Origin: Serratia sp. AKBS12
Lineage (GTDB): Bacteria > Pseudomonadota > Gammaproteobacteria > Enterobacterales > Enterobacteriaceae
NCBI RefSeq assembly: GCF_024793895.1
Contig: NZ_JANUSB010000015.1
Location: 1,941,157 to 2,005,156 of the forward strand
Reading direction: 5' to 3'
DNA length: 64,000 nt
Shown here: positions 31,812 through 42,372 of the stretch, one piece after another
Layout of the letters: every line of letters starts with the position of its first letter
Numbering within the stretch: the first letter of the stretch is position 1
Made by a program: the position numbers and the translations under genes
Notes under the pieces: model-generated
Told to the model about the DNA's origin: nothing
What the model saw: only the letters and a program-made list of their open reading frames with translations
Databases searched by the model: none

Positions 31812-33533
31812 ATGAAGCAAACAGTAGCCACTTTGATCGCCAAAACCCTGGACCGGGCTGGCGTAAAACGGATCTGGGGTGTTACCGGCGACTCGTTGAA
31901 CGGCCTCAGCGACAGCCTGCATCGCATGGGCACCATTGAATGGCTCGGCACGCGACACGAAGAAGTCGCCGCCTTCGCCGCCGGCGCCGAAGCGCAATTG
32001 ACTGGCGAACTGGCGGTGTGCGCCGGCTCCTGTGGCCCGGGCAATCTGCACCTGATAAATGGCCTGTTCGACTGTCATCGCAATCACGTGCCTGTACTGG
32101 CGATTGCCGCCCACATCCCGTCCAGCGAAATCGGCAGCGGCTATTTTCAGGAAACCCACCCACAGGAACTGTTCCGCGAATGCAGCCACTACTGCGAGCT
32201 GGTGTCCAATCCGGAACAGTTGCCGCGGGTGCTGGAAATCGCCATGCGCAAGGCGATTCTCAACCGCGGTGTGTCGGTGATCGTGCTACCGGGAGACGTG
32301 GCGCTTCGCATGGCGCCGGAAGATGCCGACATCGTCTGGCAAACCCCGCGCCTGCCGCTGGTACAACCGCCGATGAGCGAACTGAACGCGCTGGCGGAAA
32401 CGCTCAACGGTGCCAAAAACATTACCCTGATGTGCGGCAGCGGCTGTGCCGGTGCGCATGACGAAGTGGTCAAGCTGGCGGAACTGCTGCAGGCGCCAAT
32501 CGTGCATGCGCTGCGTGGCAAGGAGCACATTGAATGGGACAACCCCTACAGCGTCGGCATGACCGGGCTGATTGGCTTCTCTTCCGGCTATCATGCGATG
32601 ATGAACGCCGATACGCTGCTACTGCTCGGCACCCAGTTCCCCTACCGGGCATTTTATCCGACCGGCGCCAATATCATTCAGATTGATATCAATCCGGGCA
32701 GTATCGGCGCCCACTGTCCGGTCAATACCGCGTTGGTCGGCGATATCAAAACCACGCTGGCCGCGCTGCTGCCACAGTTGGATCCGAAGAGCGACCGCAA
32801 ATTCCTCGACAAGGCGCTGGCGCACTATCGCGAGGCGCGCAAGGATCTTGATGGCCTGGCAACCTGTAATGACGATCAACCGATCCACCCGCAATATCTG
32901 GCCCAGCAAATCAGCCACTATGCCAGCGATGACGCGATCTTTAGCTGCGACGTCGGTACGCCGACGGTTTGGGCTGCCCGTTACCTGAAGATGAACGGCA
33001 AACGGCGGCTACTGGGTTCGTTCAACCACGGCTCAATGGCCAATGCCATGCCGCAGGCCATCGGCGCGCAGGCCACCGCGCCGGATAAGCAAGTGATTGC
33101 CCTGTGCGGCGACGGCGGATTCACCATGCTGATGGGCGATTTCCTGTCACTGGCGCAGCTGGCACTGCCGGTCAAGGTAGTGGTGTTCAATAACAGCGTG
33201 CTGGGCTTTGTGGCGATGGAAATGAAAGCCGGCGGCTACCTGACCGACGGCACCGATCTGCATAACCCGGACTTTGCGGCGATCGCCAACGCCGCCGGCA
33301 TCAAGGGCATCCGTGTGGAAAAGGCCTCCGAGCTGGATGCTGCGCTACAGACCATGCTGGCACACCCCGGTCCGGCGCTGCTGGACGTGGTAACCGCCAA
33401 GCAGGAACTGGCAATGCCACCGCAGATCAAGTTCGAGCAGGCCAAGGGCTTCAGCCTGTATATGCTGCGCGCGATCATCAACGGGCGCGGCGATGAAGTG
33501 GTCGAATTGGCCAAAACCAACTGGCTGCGTTAA
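31812..33533 (+). CDS. poxB: Pyruvate dehydrogenase (ubiquinone), pyruvate oxidase
   Basis: Thiamine-diphosphate- and FAD-dependent peripheral membrane enzyme that turns pyruvate into acetate and CO2 and passes electrons to ubiquinone in stationary phase. The start [17 protein letters not shown] gives 573 residues, near the E. coli 572; the frame continues upstream by 72 codons over the hcr end and its terminator, which cannot be coding here. [13 protein letters not shown] holds the catalytic Glu, and [18 protein letters not shown] is the ThDP/Mg motif. The C-terminal membrane-binding tail is present. Confidence 0.96.
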   Translation: MKQTVATLIAKTLDRAGVKRIWGVTGDSLNGLSDSLHRMGTIEWLGTRHEEVAAFAAGAEAQLTGELAVCAGSCGPGNLHLINGLFDCHRNHVPVLAIAAHIPSSEIGSGYFQETHPQELFRECSHYCELVSNPEQLPRVLEIAMRKAILNRGVSVIVLPGDVALRMAPEDADIVWQTPRLPLVQPPMSELNALAETLNGAKNITLMCGSGCAGAHDEVVKLAELLQAPIVHALRGKEHIEWDNPYSVGMTGLIGFSSGYHAMMNADTLLLLGTQFPYRAFYPTGANIIQIDINPGSIGAHCPVNTALVGDIKTTLAALLPQLDPKSDRKFLDKALAHYREARKDLDGLATCNDDQPIHPQYLAQQISHYASDDAIFSCDVGTPTVWAARYLKMNGKRRLLGSFNHGSMANAMPQAIGAQATAPDKQVIALCGDGGFTMLMGDFLSLAQLALPVKVVVFNNSVLGFVAMEMKAGGYLTDGTDLHNPDFAAIANAAGIKGIRVEKASELDAALQTMLAHPGPALLDVVTAKQELAMPPQIKFEQAKGFSLYMLRAIINGRGDEVVELAKTNWLR

Positions 33534-33540
33534 CGCCCAT

Positions 33541-33570
33541 GGGTGTGGCATTAGCCGCACCCAGTTTTCC
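33541..33570 (+). terminator. Terminator after poxB
   Basis: GGGTGTGGC and GCCGCACCC pair (one G-T) around an ATTA loop; AGTTTTCCCTTT follows. It is 7 bp past the poxB stop. Confidence 0.75.
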
Positions 33571-33636
33571 CTTTCTCCGTTTGCCATTGCGGTTATGATG
33601 GAACAATAACCTCCATATTCAGAATAAGGGATGCCG

Positions 33637-34653
33637 ATGCTTATTGATTTACGTAGTGATACCGTGACCCGCCCCAGCGCCGCGATGCGCGCTGCCATGA
33701 GCAATGCCGAGGTCGGTGATGACGTCTATGGCGATGACCCAACGGTTAATGCCTTACAGGCCGAAGCGGTGCGCCTGTCGGGCAAGCAGGCGGCGCTGTT
33801 TCTGCCCAGCGGCACCCAGGCCAATCTGGTGGCGTTGCTGAGCCACTGCCAGCGCGGCGAGGAGTACATCGTCGGTCAGCAGGCGCACAACTATAAATAC
33901 GAAGCCGGCGGCGCTGCGGTGCTGGGCAGCATCCAGCCTCAGCCGATAGAAGCCGACGCCGACGGTACCCTGCCGCTAACGGCCGTCGCCGCTGCTATCA
34001 AACCCGACGATATTCACTTCGCCCGCACCCGACTGCTGAGCCTGGAAAACACCATCAGCGGCAAGGTGCTGCCACTGACATATCTGAAACAGGCGTGGGA
34101 GTTCAGCCGCGAGCGCCAGCTGGCGCTGCACATCGACGGCGCGCGCATTTTCAACGCGGCGGTGGCGCTCAATGTGCCGCTGCAAGAGATCGTGCAATAC
34201 TGCGATACCTTTACCCTTTGCCTGTCGAAAGGTCTGGGCGCGCCGGTGGGATCGCTGCTGTGCGGCAGCAGTGAGTTTATTCAGCGCGCCAACCGTTGGC
34301 GTAAAATGACCGGCGGCGGTCTACGGCAGGCGGGGATTCTGGCGGCGGCAGGGCTATATGCGCTGGAACACAACGTCGAGCGGCTGCGGGAAGACCACGA
34401 CAATGCCAAGTGGCTGGAACAGCAGTTGCGCGATATCGGCCTGGAGATCGTCGAACCCGGTGCCCAGACCAACGTGCTGTACCTGCGCCAACCGGCAGAA
34501 CAGGCGGCCAAACTGGGCGCGTGGATGCGCGAGCGCGGCGTGTTGCTGAGCAGCGGTCCGTTAACCCGGCTTATCACCCACCTCGACCTCAGCCGGCAGG
34601 ATTTGCAGCAGGTGGTCAATCTGTGGCGTGAGTTCCTGCAACAGCAACGATAG
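33637..34653 (+). CDS. ltaE: Low-specificity L-threonine aldolase
   Basis: PLP enzyme of aspartate-aminotransferase fold that splits L-threonine or L-allo-threonine to glycine and acetaldehyde. The start at 33637 (MLIDLRSDTVTRP) is preferred because AAGGG directly abuts the other ATG at 33631, too close for initiation, and sits 6 nt from this one. This gives 338 residues. The conserved start motif, the PLP-lysine segment TLCLSKGLGAPVGS and RKMTGGGLRQAG are visible. Confidence 0.94.
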   Translation: MLIDLRSDTVTRPSAAMRAAMSNAEVGDDVYGDDPTVNALQAEAVRLSGKQAALFLPSGTQANLVALLSHCQRGEEYIVGQQAHNYKYEAGGAAVLGSIQPQPIEADADGTLPLTAVAAAIKPDDIHFARTRLLSLENTISGKVLPLTYLKQAWEFSRERQLALHIDGARIFNAAVALNVPLQEIVQYCDTFTLCLSKGLGAPVGSLLCGSSEFIQRANRWRKMTGGGLRQAGILAAAGLYALEHNVERLREDHDNAKWLEQQLRDIGLEIVEPGAQTNVLYLRQPAEQAAKLGAWMRERGVLLSSGPLTRLITHLDLSRQDLQQVVNLWREFLQQQR

Positions 34654-34662
34654 ACGCAAATA

Positions 34663-34685
34663 CCGCCCTGACCAGTGCAGGGCGG
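34663..34685. terminator. Bidirectional stem-loop between ltaE and nanE
   Basis: CCGCCCTG and CAGGGCGG form a perfect 8-bp stem with a 7-nt loop in the 37-bp gap between the two convergent stop codons. T tracts are poor on both sides. Confidence 0.55.
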
Positions 34686-34690
34686 CCGGT

Positions 34691-35383
34691 TCAGCCACCG
34701 ATCGCCTGCACAAACCGTTGGGTGATCTGTTGCGGCCGGGTAATCGCCCCGCCAACCACTACTGCGTGGGCGCCCAGAGCCAGGCAGCGCGCCGCCATGG
34801 CTGGCGTTTCCACATTGCCTTCGGCAATCACCGGGCGCCCTACCGCCGCCAGCACCTGACGCAAAAAGCAAAAATCATCCTGCGCCAGCTTTTGACCACG
34901 CGTTTGCGCGGTATAGCCGTGCAAAGTGGTGCCTATGCAGTCAAAGCCGAGCGTATCGGCATTGACTGCCTCCGCCAGCGTGGCGATATCCGCCATCAGC
35001 AACAGCTGCGGGTATTTGCTGCGGATGGCTTGCACCAGCGCAGCCAACGGCAACGTTCCCGGCCTTGGATGCGCCGTCGCATCCAGGGCGATCATCTGCG
35101 GTGACAGGCACATCAGCTCGTCGACTTCCCGCAGGGTCGGCGTGATATATACCGCGCTGTCGGCATAATCACGTTTAATGATGCCGATTACCGGCAGCAA
35201 GACCGCACGCATGATCGCCTTTAGATCCTCAACGCCGTTGGCGCGAATTGCCGCCGCGCCGCCGGCTTCAGCCGCGACCGCCATACGCGACATAATATAA
35301 TCGCTATGCAGTGGTTCGCCCTCCAGCGCCTGACATGACACCACCAATTTCCCTTTGATCTGCTGCAACATGGAAACCGTCAT
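34691..35383 (-). CDS. nanE: N-acetylmannosamine-6-phosphate 2-epimerase
   Basis: A 230-residue TIM-barrel epimerase of the NanE family, which turns ManNAc-6-P into GlcNAc-6-P. Typical segments are [52 protein letters not shown] and [10 protein letters not shown] near the phosphate site. The start at 35383 makes a 4-bp ATGA overlap with the PTS gene and has GAGGAG about 10 nt upstream; a further in-frame upstream ATG lies inside the PTS gene. Coupling to a PTS permease suggests that the substrate arrives already phosphorylated. There is no nanA, nanK or nanT beside it, so this is not a standard sialate operon. Confidence 0.88.
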   Translation of the reverse strand: MTVSMLQQIKGKLVVSCQALEGEPLHSDYIMSRMAVAAEAGGAAAIRANGVEDLKAIMRAVLLPVIGIIKRDYADSAVYITPTLREVDELMCLSPQMIALDATAHPRPGTLPLAALVQAIRSKYPQLLLMADIATLAEAVNADTLGFDCIGTTLHGYTAQTRGQKLAQDDFCFLRQVLAAVGRPVIAEGNVETPAMAARCLALGAHAVVVGGAITRPQQITQRFVQAIGG

Positions 35384-36936
35384 AAATCCAATAACTCCTC
35401 TACTTCGTTTTTGATGATGGTAACGTGTGGACCATAGATCACCTGAACGCCGTTGCCGCGCACGATCACCGCCCGGGCGCCGCTGGCTTTCAACTCGGCC
35501 TGGTTGACGTGTCGCCCGTGCTTGAGCGTGACGCGCAGCCGAGTGGCGCAACAGTCGAGATCGACCACATTATCCCTACCCCCCAGCGCTGCCAGGATCT
35601 GCTGCGCGCGGGCCGAGGCGGACTGCACCGTTTCGCTGACTGTGTCGTCAGCGCGCCCCGGTGTTTTGAAATTGAAGCGCACAATCAGAAAGCGGAACGT
35701 ACAGTAATACAGCAGGAACCACGGTACGCCGACCAAAGGTACCCACATCCAGTTGGTTTTCGCTTCACCCTGCAACACGCCGAACAGAATGAAATCGATA
35801 AAGCCGCCGGAGAAGGTCTGGCCAATGGTAATCTGCAGCATATGCGCCAGCATAAAAGCCAGTCCGTCAAATACCGCGTGCACCACGTACAGCGCCGGCG
35901 CAATAAACAGGAAGGAAAACTCGATCGGTTCAGTAATGCCGGTCAGAAAAGAGGTCAATGCTGCCGACAGCAGCAAGCCCCCCACCCGCTTACGGTTTTC
36001 CGGTTTGGCGGTTTGATACATCGCCAGACAGGCTCCGAGCAGACCAAACATCATGGTGATAAATCGGCCAGACATAAAACGCGCGGTGCCGAGGTAAAAC
36101 TGCTGGGTGGTCGGATCGGCGAGCTGGGCAAAGAAGATACGCTGGGTGCCTTCAACCAGTTGCCCCTGAATCACCTCGCTGCCGCCGAGCGCGGTGGTCC
36201 AGAACGGCAGATAAAAAATGTGATGCAGGCCAAACGGGCCTAGCATGCGCAACACAAAGCCGTAGATAAAGGTGCCCAGATAGCCGGTGGCCTCTACCAG
36301 CCCACCCAGGCCAAAGATAAGCTGCTGAACGTGCGGCCAGATCGCGGTCATCAGCGCCCCGACTGCCATTGCCGCCAGCGAACTGATAATCGGGATAAAG
36401 CGTGAACCACCAAAAAATCCGAGGAACTGCGGCAGCGCAATCTTGTTGTAGCGATTATGCAGATACCAGGTCACCAGACCGATCGTCACGCCGCCAAACA
36501 CGCCGGTTTCCAGTGTCTGGACGCCAAGGATCATCCCTTGGCCGACTGCACCAGGGTTTTCGACCGCCAGCGTGCCGTTGATTTTTAGCAACGCATTGAT
36601 GGTAGCGTTCATCACCAGATAGGCAATCAGCGAAGCCAGGCCGGCGGTGCCCTTGTCTCTTTTGGCCAGCCCCACCGCCACGCCGACGGCAAACAGCACC
36701 GCCAGATTGGCAAAGACGATCGATCCGGCGCTGGCCATCACGCTGAACACGCCTTGCAGCCAGCCGATATTCAAAAACGGATAGGCTTCAACGGTATTGG
36801 GATTGGAAAGCGCCCCGCCGATGCCCAACAACAGCCCGGCGGCTGGCAGCACGGCGATCGGCAACATAAACGATTTACCGAAAAGCTGGGCTTTTTCAAA
36901 CCAGCTTTTCGACGATGTTTCCCCGATTGATGACAT
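35380..36936 (-). CDS. PTS transporter EIIBC of the glucose/N-acetylglucosamine family (predicted amino-sugar permease)
   Basis: A 518-residue phosphotransferase permease. The EIIC membrane domain fills about residues 15-390, starting [23 protein letters not shown] and including the [22 protein letters not shown] substrate-site motif. The EIIB domain is C-terminal, with the phospho-cysteine in DCCATRLRV near residue 455. No EIIA domain is fused or nearby, so it should use the shared EIIA-Glc (Crr), as MurP does. The start [12 protein letters not shown] is preceded by a GGGGAAAC ribosome-binding site. The overlap with nanE makes ManNAc the best substrate guess; this is an inference from context. 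Expression is probably governed by the divergent RpiR regulator. Confidence 0.85.
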   Translation of the reverse strand: MSSIGETSSKSWFEKAQLFGKSFMLPIAVLPAAGLLLGIGGALSNPNTVEAYPFLNIGWLQGVFSVMASAGSIVFANLAVLFAVGVAVGLAKRDKGTAGLASLIAYLVMNATINALLKINGTLAVENPGAVGQGMILGVQTLETGVFGGVTIGLVTWYLHNRYNKIALPQFLGFFGGSRFIPIISSLAAMAVGALMTAIWPHVQQLIFGLGGLVEATGYLGTFIYGFVLRMLGPFGLHHIFYLPFWTTALGGSEVIQGQLVEGTQRIFFAQLADPTTQQFYLGTARFMSGRFITMMFGLLGACLAMYQTAKPENRKRVGGLLLSAALTSFLTGITEPIEFSFLFIAPALYVVHAVFDGLAFMLAHMLQITIGQTFSGGFIDFILFGVLQGEAKTNWMWVPLVGVPWFLLYYCTFRFLIVRFNFKTPGRADDTVSETVQSASARAQQILAALGGRDNVVDLDCCATRLRVTLKHGRHVNQAELKASGARAVIVRGNGVQVIYGPHVTIIKNEVEELLDL

Positions 36937-36964
36937 AAAGTTTCCCCATTTATATTTTTTATTG

Positions 36965-37016
36965 ATGAAAATTTTTACCACAAATAAAATTAATAAATGA
37001 AAATTTTAATCACAAA
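36965..37016. promoter_or_regulatory. Direct repeat in the PTS/RpiR divergent promoter (candidate operators)
   Basis: Two 20-bp copies at 36965-36984 and 36997-37016 share 18 positions (shared core ATGAAAATTTT, end CACAAA) and start 32 bp apart, about three helical turns. They lie between the divergent start codons at 36936 and 37108. They are likely binding sites of the adjacent RpiR-family regulator. Confidence 0.6.
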
Positions 37017-37107
37017 GAGGATCGTCGTCACAAAGCGGGGAATTCAGTGGCGGGCGACAACCCCTTTCCGTCACAATAGAACCAGACCGAATCAAAAGGG
37101 TAACGTG

Positions 37108-37932
37108 ATGAATAGCGGAAATTTGTTGTTGCGGCTGCGACAAGATTTGGCTGGGTACAGCCCGACGCTGCACAAACTGGGGAATTATGTCATCGAGCAA
37201 CCGTCCAGGGTGCTCTACTTCACGATTACCGAACTGGCACGCGAGAGCGCTACCAGCGAAGCCAGCGTTACGCGACTATGTCGCCACCTGGGGTGCAAGG
37301 GATATACCGAATTCAAGATGGCACTGGCACTGTGCGTGCAGCAAGGTGTACAGGAGCCAGCCAGCGAGCTGAGCATCAGCGAATCACTGGTGGAAGAAAG
37401 CGTGCAGGCGTTGCGCGATACCGGAGCGCTGCTCGATCGACAGGCCTTGCAGCAGTCGGCACTGGCGCTGCATCAGGCCCGCTCGATACAGATTTACGGC
37501 GTCGCCGCCAGCGCGATTATCGGCGATTTTCTGCAGTATAAACTGCTGCGTCTCGGCAAGCCGGCACTGCTGTTTAGCGATATGCATCGGGCGGCGATGA
37601 ATGCCGCATCGCTGGCGGAAAACGACGTGGCGATAGCCATTTCCAGTTCCGGCTCCACCAAAGACATTCTGCATGCGGTGACCCTGGCGAAGCAACGCCA
37701 TGCTCAGGTGATCGTCATCAGCAATAACCAGCGCAGCCCGCTGGCCAAACTGGCCAATATTCTGCTGGTGGCCGCCAAGCCAGAGGGACCGCTGAACGCC
37801 GGCGCACTGCCGGCCAAGGTCGGGGCGATGTTGCTGGTAGAGTTAATGGCGTCGGAGCTGGCGCAACGTGATGTCGCCTATGTGCAGTCGGTACAAACCA
37901 CTGCCAGCGCCACGCTGCCACTGTTGCTGTAG
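37108..37932 (+). CDS. MurR/RpiR family transcriptional regulator
   Basis: A 274-residue regulator: an N-terminal RpiR helix-turn-helix domain (about 1-77, with TITELARESATSEASVTRLCRHLGCKGYTEFK) and a C-terminal SIS phosphosugar-binding domain (about 120-255, with IQIYGVAASAIIGDF and ISSSGSTKDILHAV). SIS domains of this family sense sugar phosphates. The start MNSGNLLLRLRQ follows AAAAGGG; the frame upstream is not supported. It is divergent from the PTS-nanE operon and probably senses ManNAc-6-P or GlcNAc-6-P and controls that operon. The sign of control cannot be read from sequence. Confidence 0.88.
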   Translation: MNSGNLLLRLRQDLAGYSPTLHKLGNYVIEQPSRVLYFTITELARESATSEASVTRLCRHLGCKGYTEFKMALALCVQQGVQEPASELSISESLVEESVQALRDTGALLDRQALQQSALALHQARSIQIYGVAASAIIGDFLQYKLLRLGKPALLFSDMHRAAMNAASLAENDVAIAISSSGSTKDILHAVTLAKQRHAQVIVISNNQRSPLAKLANILLVAAKPEGPLNAGALPAKVGAMLLVELMASELAQRDVAYVQSVQTTASATLPLLL

Positions 37933-37948
37933 TCAGCGATACGGGCGG

Positions 37949-38293
37949 CTACAGGAAACGACCATAAACCGCGTACCATAGGGCCGCTATCGCGGCCACG
38001 TTCAGCACCACGCTGAGTATGAACCAGGTTTTGAACGGCTGTTTGCTGGTTTTATGACGAAACAGTTGCTGGCCGCATAATGCGCCAGGCCAACCGCCGA
38101 CGACGCCATACGCCAACAGCGTCAACTCCGGCACCCGTCGCCAGGCGTTGATCGCCGCCAGCTTGTCCACACCGTAGAGAGCCAGCGTCAGCAGATTCAC
38201 CAGCAGCATCCACATCCACAGCGGATGCAGGAAAAACCAACTGGCAGCAAACGCCAGCGCCAACAACAGATAACACACCAGGTTCAATCGCAT
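37949..38293 (-). CDS. DUF1294 domain-containing small membrane protein
   Basis: A 114-residue inner-membrane protein. The start MRLNLVCYLL opens the first hydrophobic segment, and about four helices follow (residues 4-22, 27-44, 60-77 and 93-110). The DUF1294 signature is seen as YGVDKLAAINAWRRVPE followed by the GGWPGALCGQQLFRHKTSKQPF block. Function unknown; in some bacteria the domain is fused to a cold-shock domain. It converges on the RpiR gene and is not present between ltaE and ybjT in E. coli. Confidence 0.8.
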   Translation of the reverse strand: MRLNLVCYLLLALAFAASWFFLHPLWMWMLLVNLLTLALYGVDKLAAINAWRRVPELTLLAYGVVGGWPGALCGQQLFRHKTSKQPFKTWFILSVVLNVAAIAALWYAVYGRFL

Positions 38294-38447
38294 AGCAAAG
38301 CCCGCATAAAGAGACGGCGCGTAGTGTGACGCCGTGCGGCCATCGTTGCAACCACCCATTATCCTTACAAAAAGTGCATTTATACCGCAAAGTTGGCATG
38401 CTAGGTTAGGCTGTATTTACCGTTATCTGTTGCATAAGGTCGTGCTG

Positions 38448-39887
38448 ATGATCCCCCAACGCATCCTGGTGCTTGGCGCCAGTGGTTATATCGGGCAAAA
38501 CTTGATCCCCCATCTGGCGGCACAGGGGCATGCTATCACCGCCGCCGCTCGCCGGATCGAATGGTTGCAGCAGCAACGTTGGCCGCAGGTCGATTGCCGT
38601 TATGTCGATGTGTACCAAGCGGAAACGCTGGCGGCCGCGCTGTGGGACACCGATGTGTTGTATTACCTGATCCACGGCATGGGTGATGGCGACGACTTTA
38701 TCGAAAAAGAGCGTCAGGCCGCCGAAAACGTGCGTGATGCCCTACGCAATTCCAACGTCAAGCAGGTGATTTTTCTCGGCGCGTTGCAGCCGGCAGGGGA
38801 AAGCTCGCCGCATTTGCTGGCGCGCAAGTTGACCGGCGAGATCCTGCGCCAGAGTGGCATTCCGGTCACCGAGCTGCGCGCCAGTATCATCGTCGGGCCA
38901 GGTTCGGCGGCGTTCGAAATCATGCGCGACATGGTTTACAACCTGCCGATCCTCACACCGCCGCGCTGGGTGCGTTCCAAATCTTCGCCGGTCGCTCTGG
39001 AAAATCTGCTGGTCTATCTGGCAGAACTGCTGCACCACCCGGCCGACGAAAGCCGTATCTTCGACGTCGCCGGGCCGGAATACATCAGCTATCAAACCCT
39101 GTTCGAGCGTTTCATCACCATCAGCGGAAAAAAACGCTGGCTGATCCCCATTCCGCTGCCAACGCGTTTTATTTCGGTGTGGTTTATCAGCATGGTCACC
39201 TCGGTGCCGACCTCGATTGCCCGCGCGCTGATCCAGGGGTTGAATCACGATCTGCCCGCCAACGGTGCGCCACTGCAAGCGTTGATTCCGCAGCGCCTAA
39301 CCACCTTTGACGATGCGGTCAGCGAAACGCTGCGTCGTGAAGACGAAGTGGTCGACTCCGCCGACTGGGGTTATGACCCGCAGGCTCGCGCCCGCTGGCG
39401 CCCCGGTTACGGCTTTTATCCCAAACAGGCCGGTTGCGCGCTGGATACCCAGGCTTCCAGCGCTGCACTGTGGCACGTGGTGCAGCAGTTGGGCGGTAAA
39501 GAGGGGTATTTTTATGCCAATATCCTGTGGCAGATCCGCGCCCGGATGGACGACATGATCGGTAACGGCGTTGTGTACGGCCGTCCGCCACGGGACACGT
39601 TGGCAGTGGGGGACGTGGTTGACGGCTGGAAAGTGATCACCATCAAGCCGGAACGCCAGATGGCGTTGCTGTTTGGCATGAAGGCGCCGGGTTTGGGCCG
39701 TCTGGTATTCAGTATCAAGGATCACGGTAATCGGCGTACCCTGGACGTGCGTGCCTGGTGGCACCCGGCCGGTTTCAGCGGGCTGCTGTACTGGTTCGCC
39801 ATGATGCCGGCGCATCTGTTTATTTTCCGCGGCATGGCGAAACGCATTGCACGGCTTGCCGAGCAATACGACCACCGTTTGCCGTAG
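38448..39887 (+). CDS. ybjT: SDR-family NAD(P)-binding protein with DUF2867 domain, YbjT
   Basis: A 479-residue protein close to E. coli YbjT (476). The N-terminal half is an NAD(P)-binding Rossmann domain ([18 protein letters not shown]) of the atypical short-chain dehydrogenase type, and the C-terminal part (about 330-475) is DUF2867. Substrate unknown. The start [10 protein letters not shown] follows ATAAGGT. E. coli has ltaE-ybjT-ybjS in a row; here the PTS module separates ltaE from ybjT. Confidence 0.9.
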   Translation: MIPQRILVLGASGYIGQNLIPHLAAQGHAITAAARRIEWLQQQRWPQVDCRYVDVYQAETLAAALWDTDVLYYLIHGMGDGDDFIEKERQAAENVRDALRNSNVKQVIFLGALQPAGESSPHLLARKLTGEILRQSGIPVTELRASIIVGPGSAAFEIMRDMVYNLPILTPPRWVRSKSSPVALENLLVYLAELLHHPADESRIFDVAGPEYISYQTLFERFITISGKKRWLIPIPLPTRFISVWFISMVTSVPTSIARALIQGLNHDLPANGAPLQALIPQRLTTFDDAVSETLRREDEVVDSADWGYDPQARARWRPGYGFYPKQAGCALDTQASSAALWHVVQQLGGKEGYFYANILWQIRARMDDMIGNGVVYGRPPRDTLAVGDVVDGWKVITIKPERQMALLFGMKAPGLGRLVFSIKDHGNRRTLDVRAWWHPAGFSGLLYWFAMMPAHLFIFRGMAKRIARLAEQYDHRLP

Positions 39888-40043
39888 GCAATGCTCAATT
39901 GTCGATCAACCGCACAGTTTGCCGCTGTGGATAGGCCCTTTCCGATTGCATAGCGCATGAAATCACGAAAGAATGGCACCTTATTTGCTGGGACGCGAAA
40001 ACTGCGCTCAGCCCTCTGATTTTTGGTGAGAATAGAGTTCGTT

Positions 40044-41054
40044 ATGAAGGTATTGGTCACCGGCGCAACCAGTGGGTTAGGCCGTAACGCCGTTGAATAT
40101 CTCCGCCGTCAGGGCATTAAAGTGCGCGCTACCGGTCGTAATCAGGCCATGGGCAGCCTGCTGGAGAAAATGGGCGCCGAATTCATTCAAGCCGATCTCA
40201 CCAATCTGGTGTCTTCACAGGCTAAAGCGATGTTGGCCGAAGTGGACGTGCTGTGGCACTGTTCCAGTTTTACCTCTCCATGGGGTACCGAAGAAGCCTT
40301 CGAACTGGCCAACGTACGCGCCACTCGCCGCCTGGGAGAATGGGCGGCGGCGTATGGCGTTGCCCAGTTTATCCATATCTCTTCACCGGCGATCTATTTT
40401 GATTATCATCACCATCGCAACGTCACCGAAGAGTTCCGCCCGGTGCGCTACGCCAACGAATTTGCCCGCAGCAAGGCCGCCGGCGAGCAGGTGATTCAGC
40501 AACTGGCAATGTCCAACCCTCAGACCCACTTCAGCATTCTGCGCCCGCAGGGTCTGTTCGGCCCGCACGATAAAGTGATGCTGCCGCGCCTGCTGCATAT
40601 GATCAAACACTATGGCAACCTGCTTCTGCCCCGCGGCGGCGCGGCACTGGTGGATATGACCTATCTGGAAAATGCGGTGCATGCCATGTGGCTGGCGACA
40701 CAAAAGGAGAACACACCGTCCGGGCGCGCCTACAACATTACTAATCAGCAGGCGCGCCCACTACGAACGGTCGTGCAGCAGTTGATTGATGAATTGGGCA
40801 TGAAGTGTCGCATTCGCTCAGTGCCCTACCCGATGCTCGACATGATGGCCCGTGGTATGGAAAAGCTGGGCAGCAAAAGCGAAAAGGAACCGGTATTGAC
40901 CCACTACGGCGTGGCAAAGCTCAATTTCGACCTGACGCTGGACACCACGCGCGCGCAGCAGGAACTGAACTACCGGCCGGTTGTGTCGCTGGACGAAGGC
41001 ATAGCTCGTACCGCCCGCTGGTTAAAAGATCACGGCAAGCTGCACGGCCTGTGA
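40044..41054 (+). CDS. ybjS: NAD-dependent epimerase/dehydratase family protein YbjS
   Basis: A 336-residue extended short-chain dehydrogenase. The Rossmann motif is [18 protein letters not shown]. The [11 protein letters not shown] segment replaces the usual active-site YxxxK region, with [11 protein letters not shown] carrying a lysine downstream. It resembles 3-beta-hydroxysteroid dehydrogenase/isomerase-like proteins, but its substrate in enterobacteria is not established. The start MKVLVTG is the family-consistent one; seven upstream codons were dropped. Its stop abuts the amiD stop. Confidence 0.88.
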   Translation: MKVLVTGATSGLGRNAVEYLRRQGIKVRATGRNQAMGSLLEKMGAEFIQADLTNLVSSQAKAMLAEVDVLWHCSSFTSPWGTEEAFELANVRATRRLGEWAAAYGVAQFIHISSPAIYFDYHHHRNVTEEFRPVRYANEFARSKAAGEQVIQQLAMSNPQTHFSILRPQGLFGPHDKVMLPRLLHMIKHYGNLLLPRGGAALVDMTYLENAVHAMWLATQKENTPSGRAYNITNQQARPLRTVVQQLIDELGMKCRIRSVPYPMLDMMARGMEKLGSKSEKEPVLTHYGVAKLNFDLTLDTTRAQQELNYRPVVSLDEGIARTARWLKDHGKLHGL

Positions 41055-41891
41055 TCAGCGCGACGCCGGGTACTTCTGTAATAAGGCATCGATAATCGCC
41101 TCAGTTTCCGCATCCGGCTCACCGCGATAATCGCCGGGCCGGAAATGCATCTGAAACGCCGCCAGCAGGTTCTTCTGCTGTTGCACATCCCATCTGTCAT
41201 CGAGCATATAACCGTAGCGCGCCAGCTTTGCCAGCAGTGGCGGCATCGGCACCGGCGCGTGCGGGTTGCGCCCCGCCAGATAATGTTGCACCACGCCCGG
41301 ATCCGGCCAGGCGCCAACCCCGGCCTGTGCCAATTGCCGCCAGGGAAAGAGCGGCCCAGGATCCTGTTTGCGCTGCGGGGCAATATCACTGTGCCCCACC
41401 ACATCCACAGGTTGTATGCCGTAGCGAGCAATAATGTCGCGGGCAAGCTCGGTCAACAGTGCGATTTGCTGCGGCGTGTAAGGCTGCCAGGATTGTGACA
41501 GTAACCGACGCTGATAACCACGGTTGACAATTTCGATGCCGATCGAGGTGTCGTTCAGGCCGCTGCGGCCGCGCCACTGGCTGGCACCGGCGTGCCAGGC
41601 ACGCATCTGCTCGGGTACCAGTTGATACGCCAACGGCTTGCCGCTCTGCACAGGCGGCTGCGCCGGCAGCAGATAATGGGCGCTGACGTGTTCGTCAGTC
41701 AGAGTCTTGAGCGAAGAGTGAAAATCTTCGGCGGTGTAATGCATTACCAGAAAACGAATGCGTTGATCGGCACCCTGGGCCTGATGAAGGGTTTCCAGCC
41801 GATAGCCGCCGTGGTCGACGACGGTATTCTGCGATTGGCCTTGGCAACCCGCCAGCAACCCGATAGCGGCAATCCATAACCACTTGCTCAC
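41055..41891 (-). CDS. amiD: N-acetylmuramoyl-L-alanine amidase AmiD (outer-membrane lipoprotein)
   Basis: A 278-residue zinc amidase that cleaves the MurNAc-L-Ala bond of peptidoglycan and its anhydro fragments. The lipobox LLAGC places the lipidated cysteine at residue 16; the next residue is Gln, consistent with outer-membrane sorting. The Ami_2 domain has the zinc-ligand segments FLVMHYTAE, VGHSDIAPQRKQDPGPLFPW and SIGIEIVNRG. The C-terminal small peptidoglycan-binding domain is present. E. coli AmiD is 276 residues and has the same neighbours. Confidence 0.94.
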   Translation of the reverse strand: MSKWLWIAAIGLLAGCQGQSQNTVVDHGGYRLETLHQAQGADQRIRFLVMHYTAEDFHSSLKTLTDEHVSAHYLLPAQPPVQSGKPLAYQLVPEQMRAWHAGASQWRGRSGLNDTSIGIEIVNRGYQRRLLSQSWQPYTPQQIALLTELARDIIARYGIQPVDVVGHSDIAPQRKQDPGPLFPWRQLAQAGVGAWPDPGVVQHYLAGRNPHAPVPMPPLLAKLARYGYMLDDRWDVQQQKNLLAAFQMHFRPGDYRGEPDAETEAIIDALLQKYPASR

Positions 41892-41942
41892 ACGCCCTCC
41901 TGGTTTGTCATGCGGCCCGGCGTAATCCCGGGCCTCGCGGGA

Positions 41943-42266
41943 TTAACGCGCGACTTTGACCGCCGTACCGCTGACCGTCACCATCAGCATACTGGCGTCT
42001 TTACCGACGGTTTCATAATCAATATCAATACCTACTACCGCATTGGCCCCCAGTTCCTGCGCCTGTTCCTGCAGCTCCTGGAATGCCAGTTGACGCGCCT
42101 TGCGCAGCTCTTTTTCGTACGCACCGGAACGGCCGCCGACGATGTCACGTACGCCGGCAAAAAAATCACGGAAGATGTTGGCGCCGAGGATCGCCTCGCC
42201 GGTGACAACGCCGCAATATTCGCTAATGGTGAATCCTTCCAGAGTCGGGGTTGTGGAAAGCTGCAT
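41943..42266 (-). CDS. ybjQ: YbjQ family protein (UPF0145)
   Basis: A 107-residue conserved protein of the YbjQ/DUF74 family, which forms pentameric rings in solved structures; its function is unknown. Segments [27 protein letters not shown] and [15 protein letters not shown] are typical. In E. coli ybjQ follows amiD in the same way. Confidence 0.93.
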   Translation of the reverse strand: MQLSTTPTLEGFTISEYCGVVTGEAILGANIFRDFFAGVRDIVGGRSGAYEKELRKARQLAFQELQEQAQELGANAVVGIDIDYETVGKDASMLMVTVSGTAVKVAR

Positions 42267-42372
42267 GGTAATCTCCTTGATATATGCCTTAATCGCTTTA
42301 CTCTGACCACCAGTTTAGCATTATGTTCTGCCGCACGTCGCGGGCGCTACCGCGCGGCGGGACAGGCTGGCG

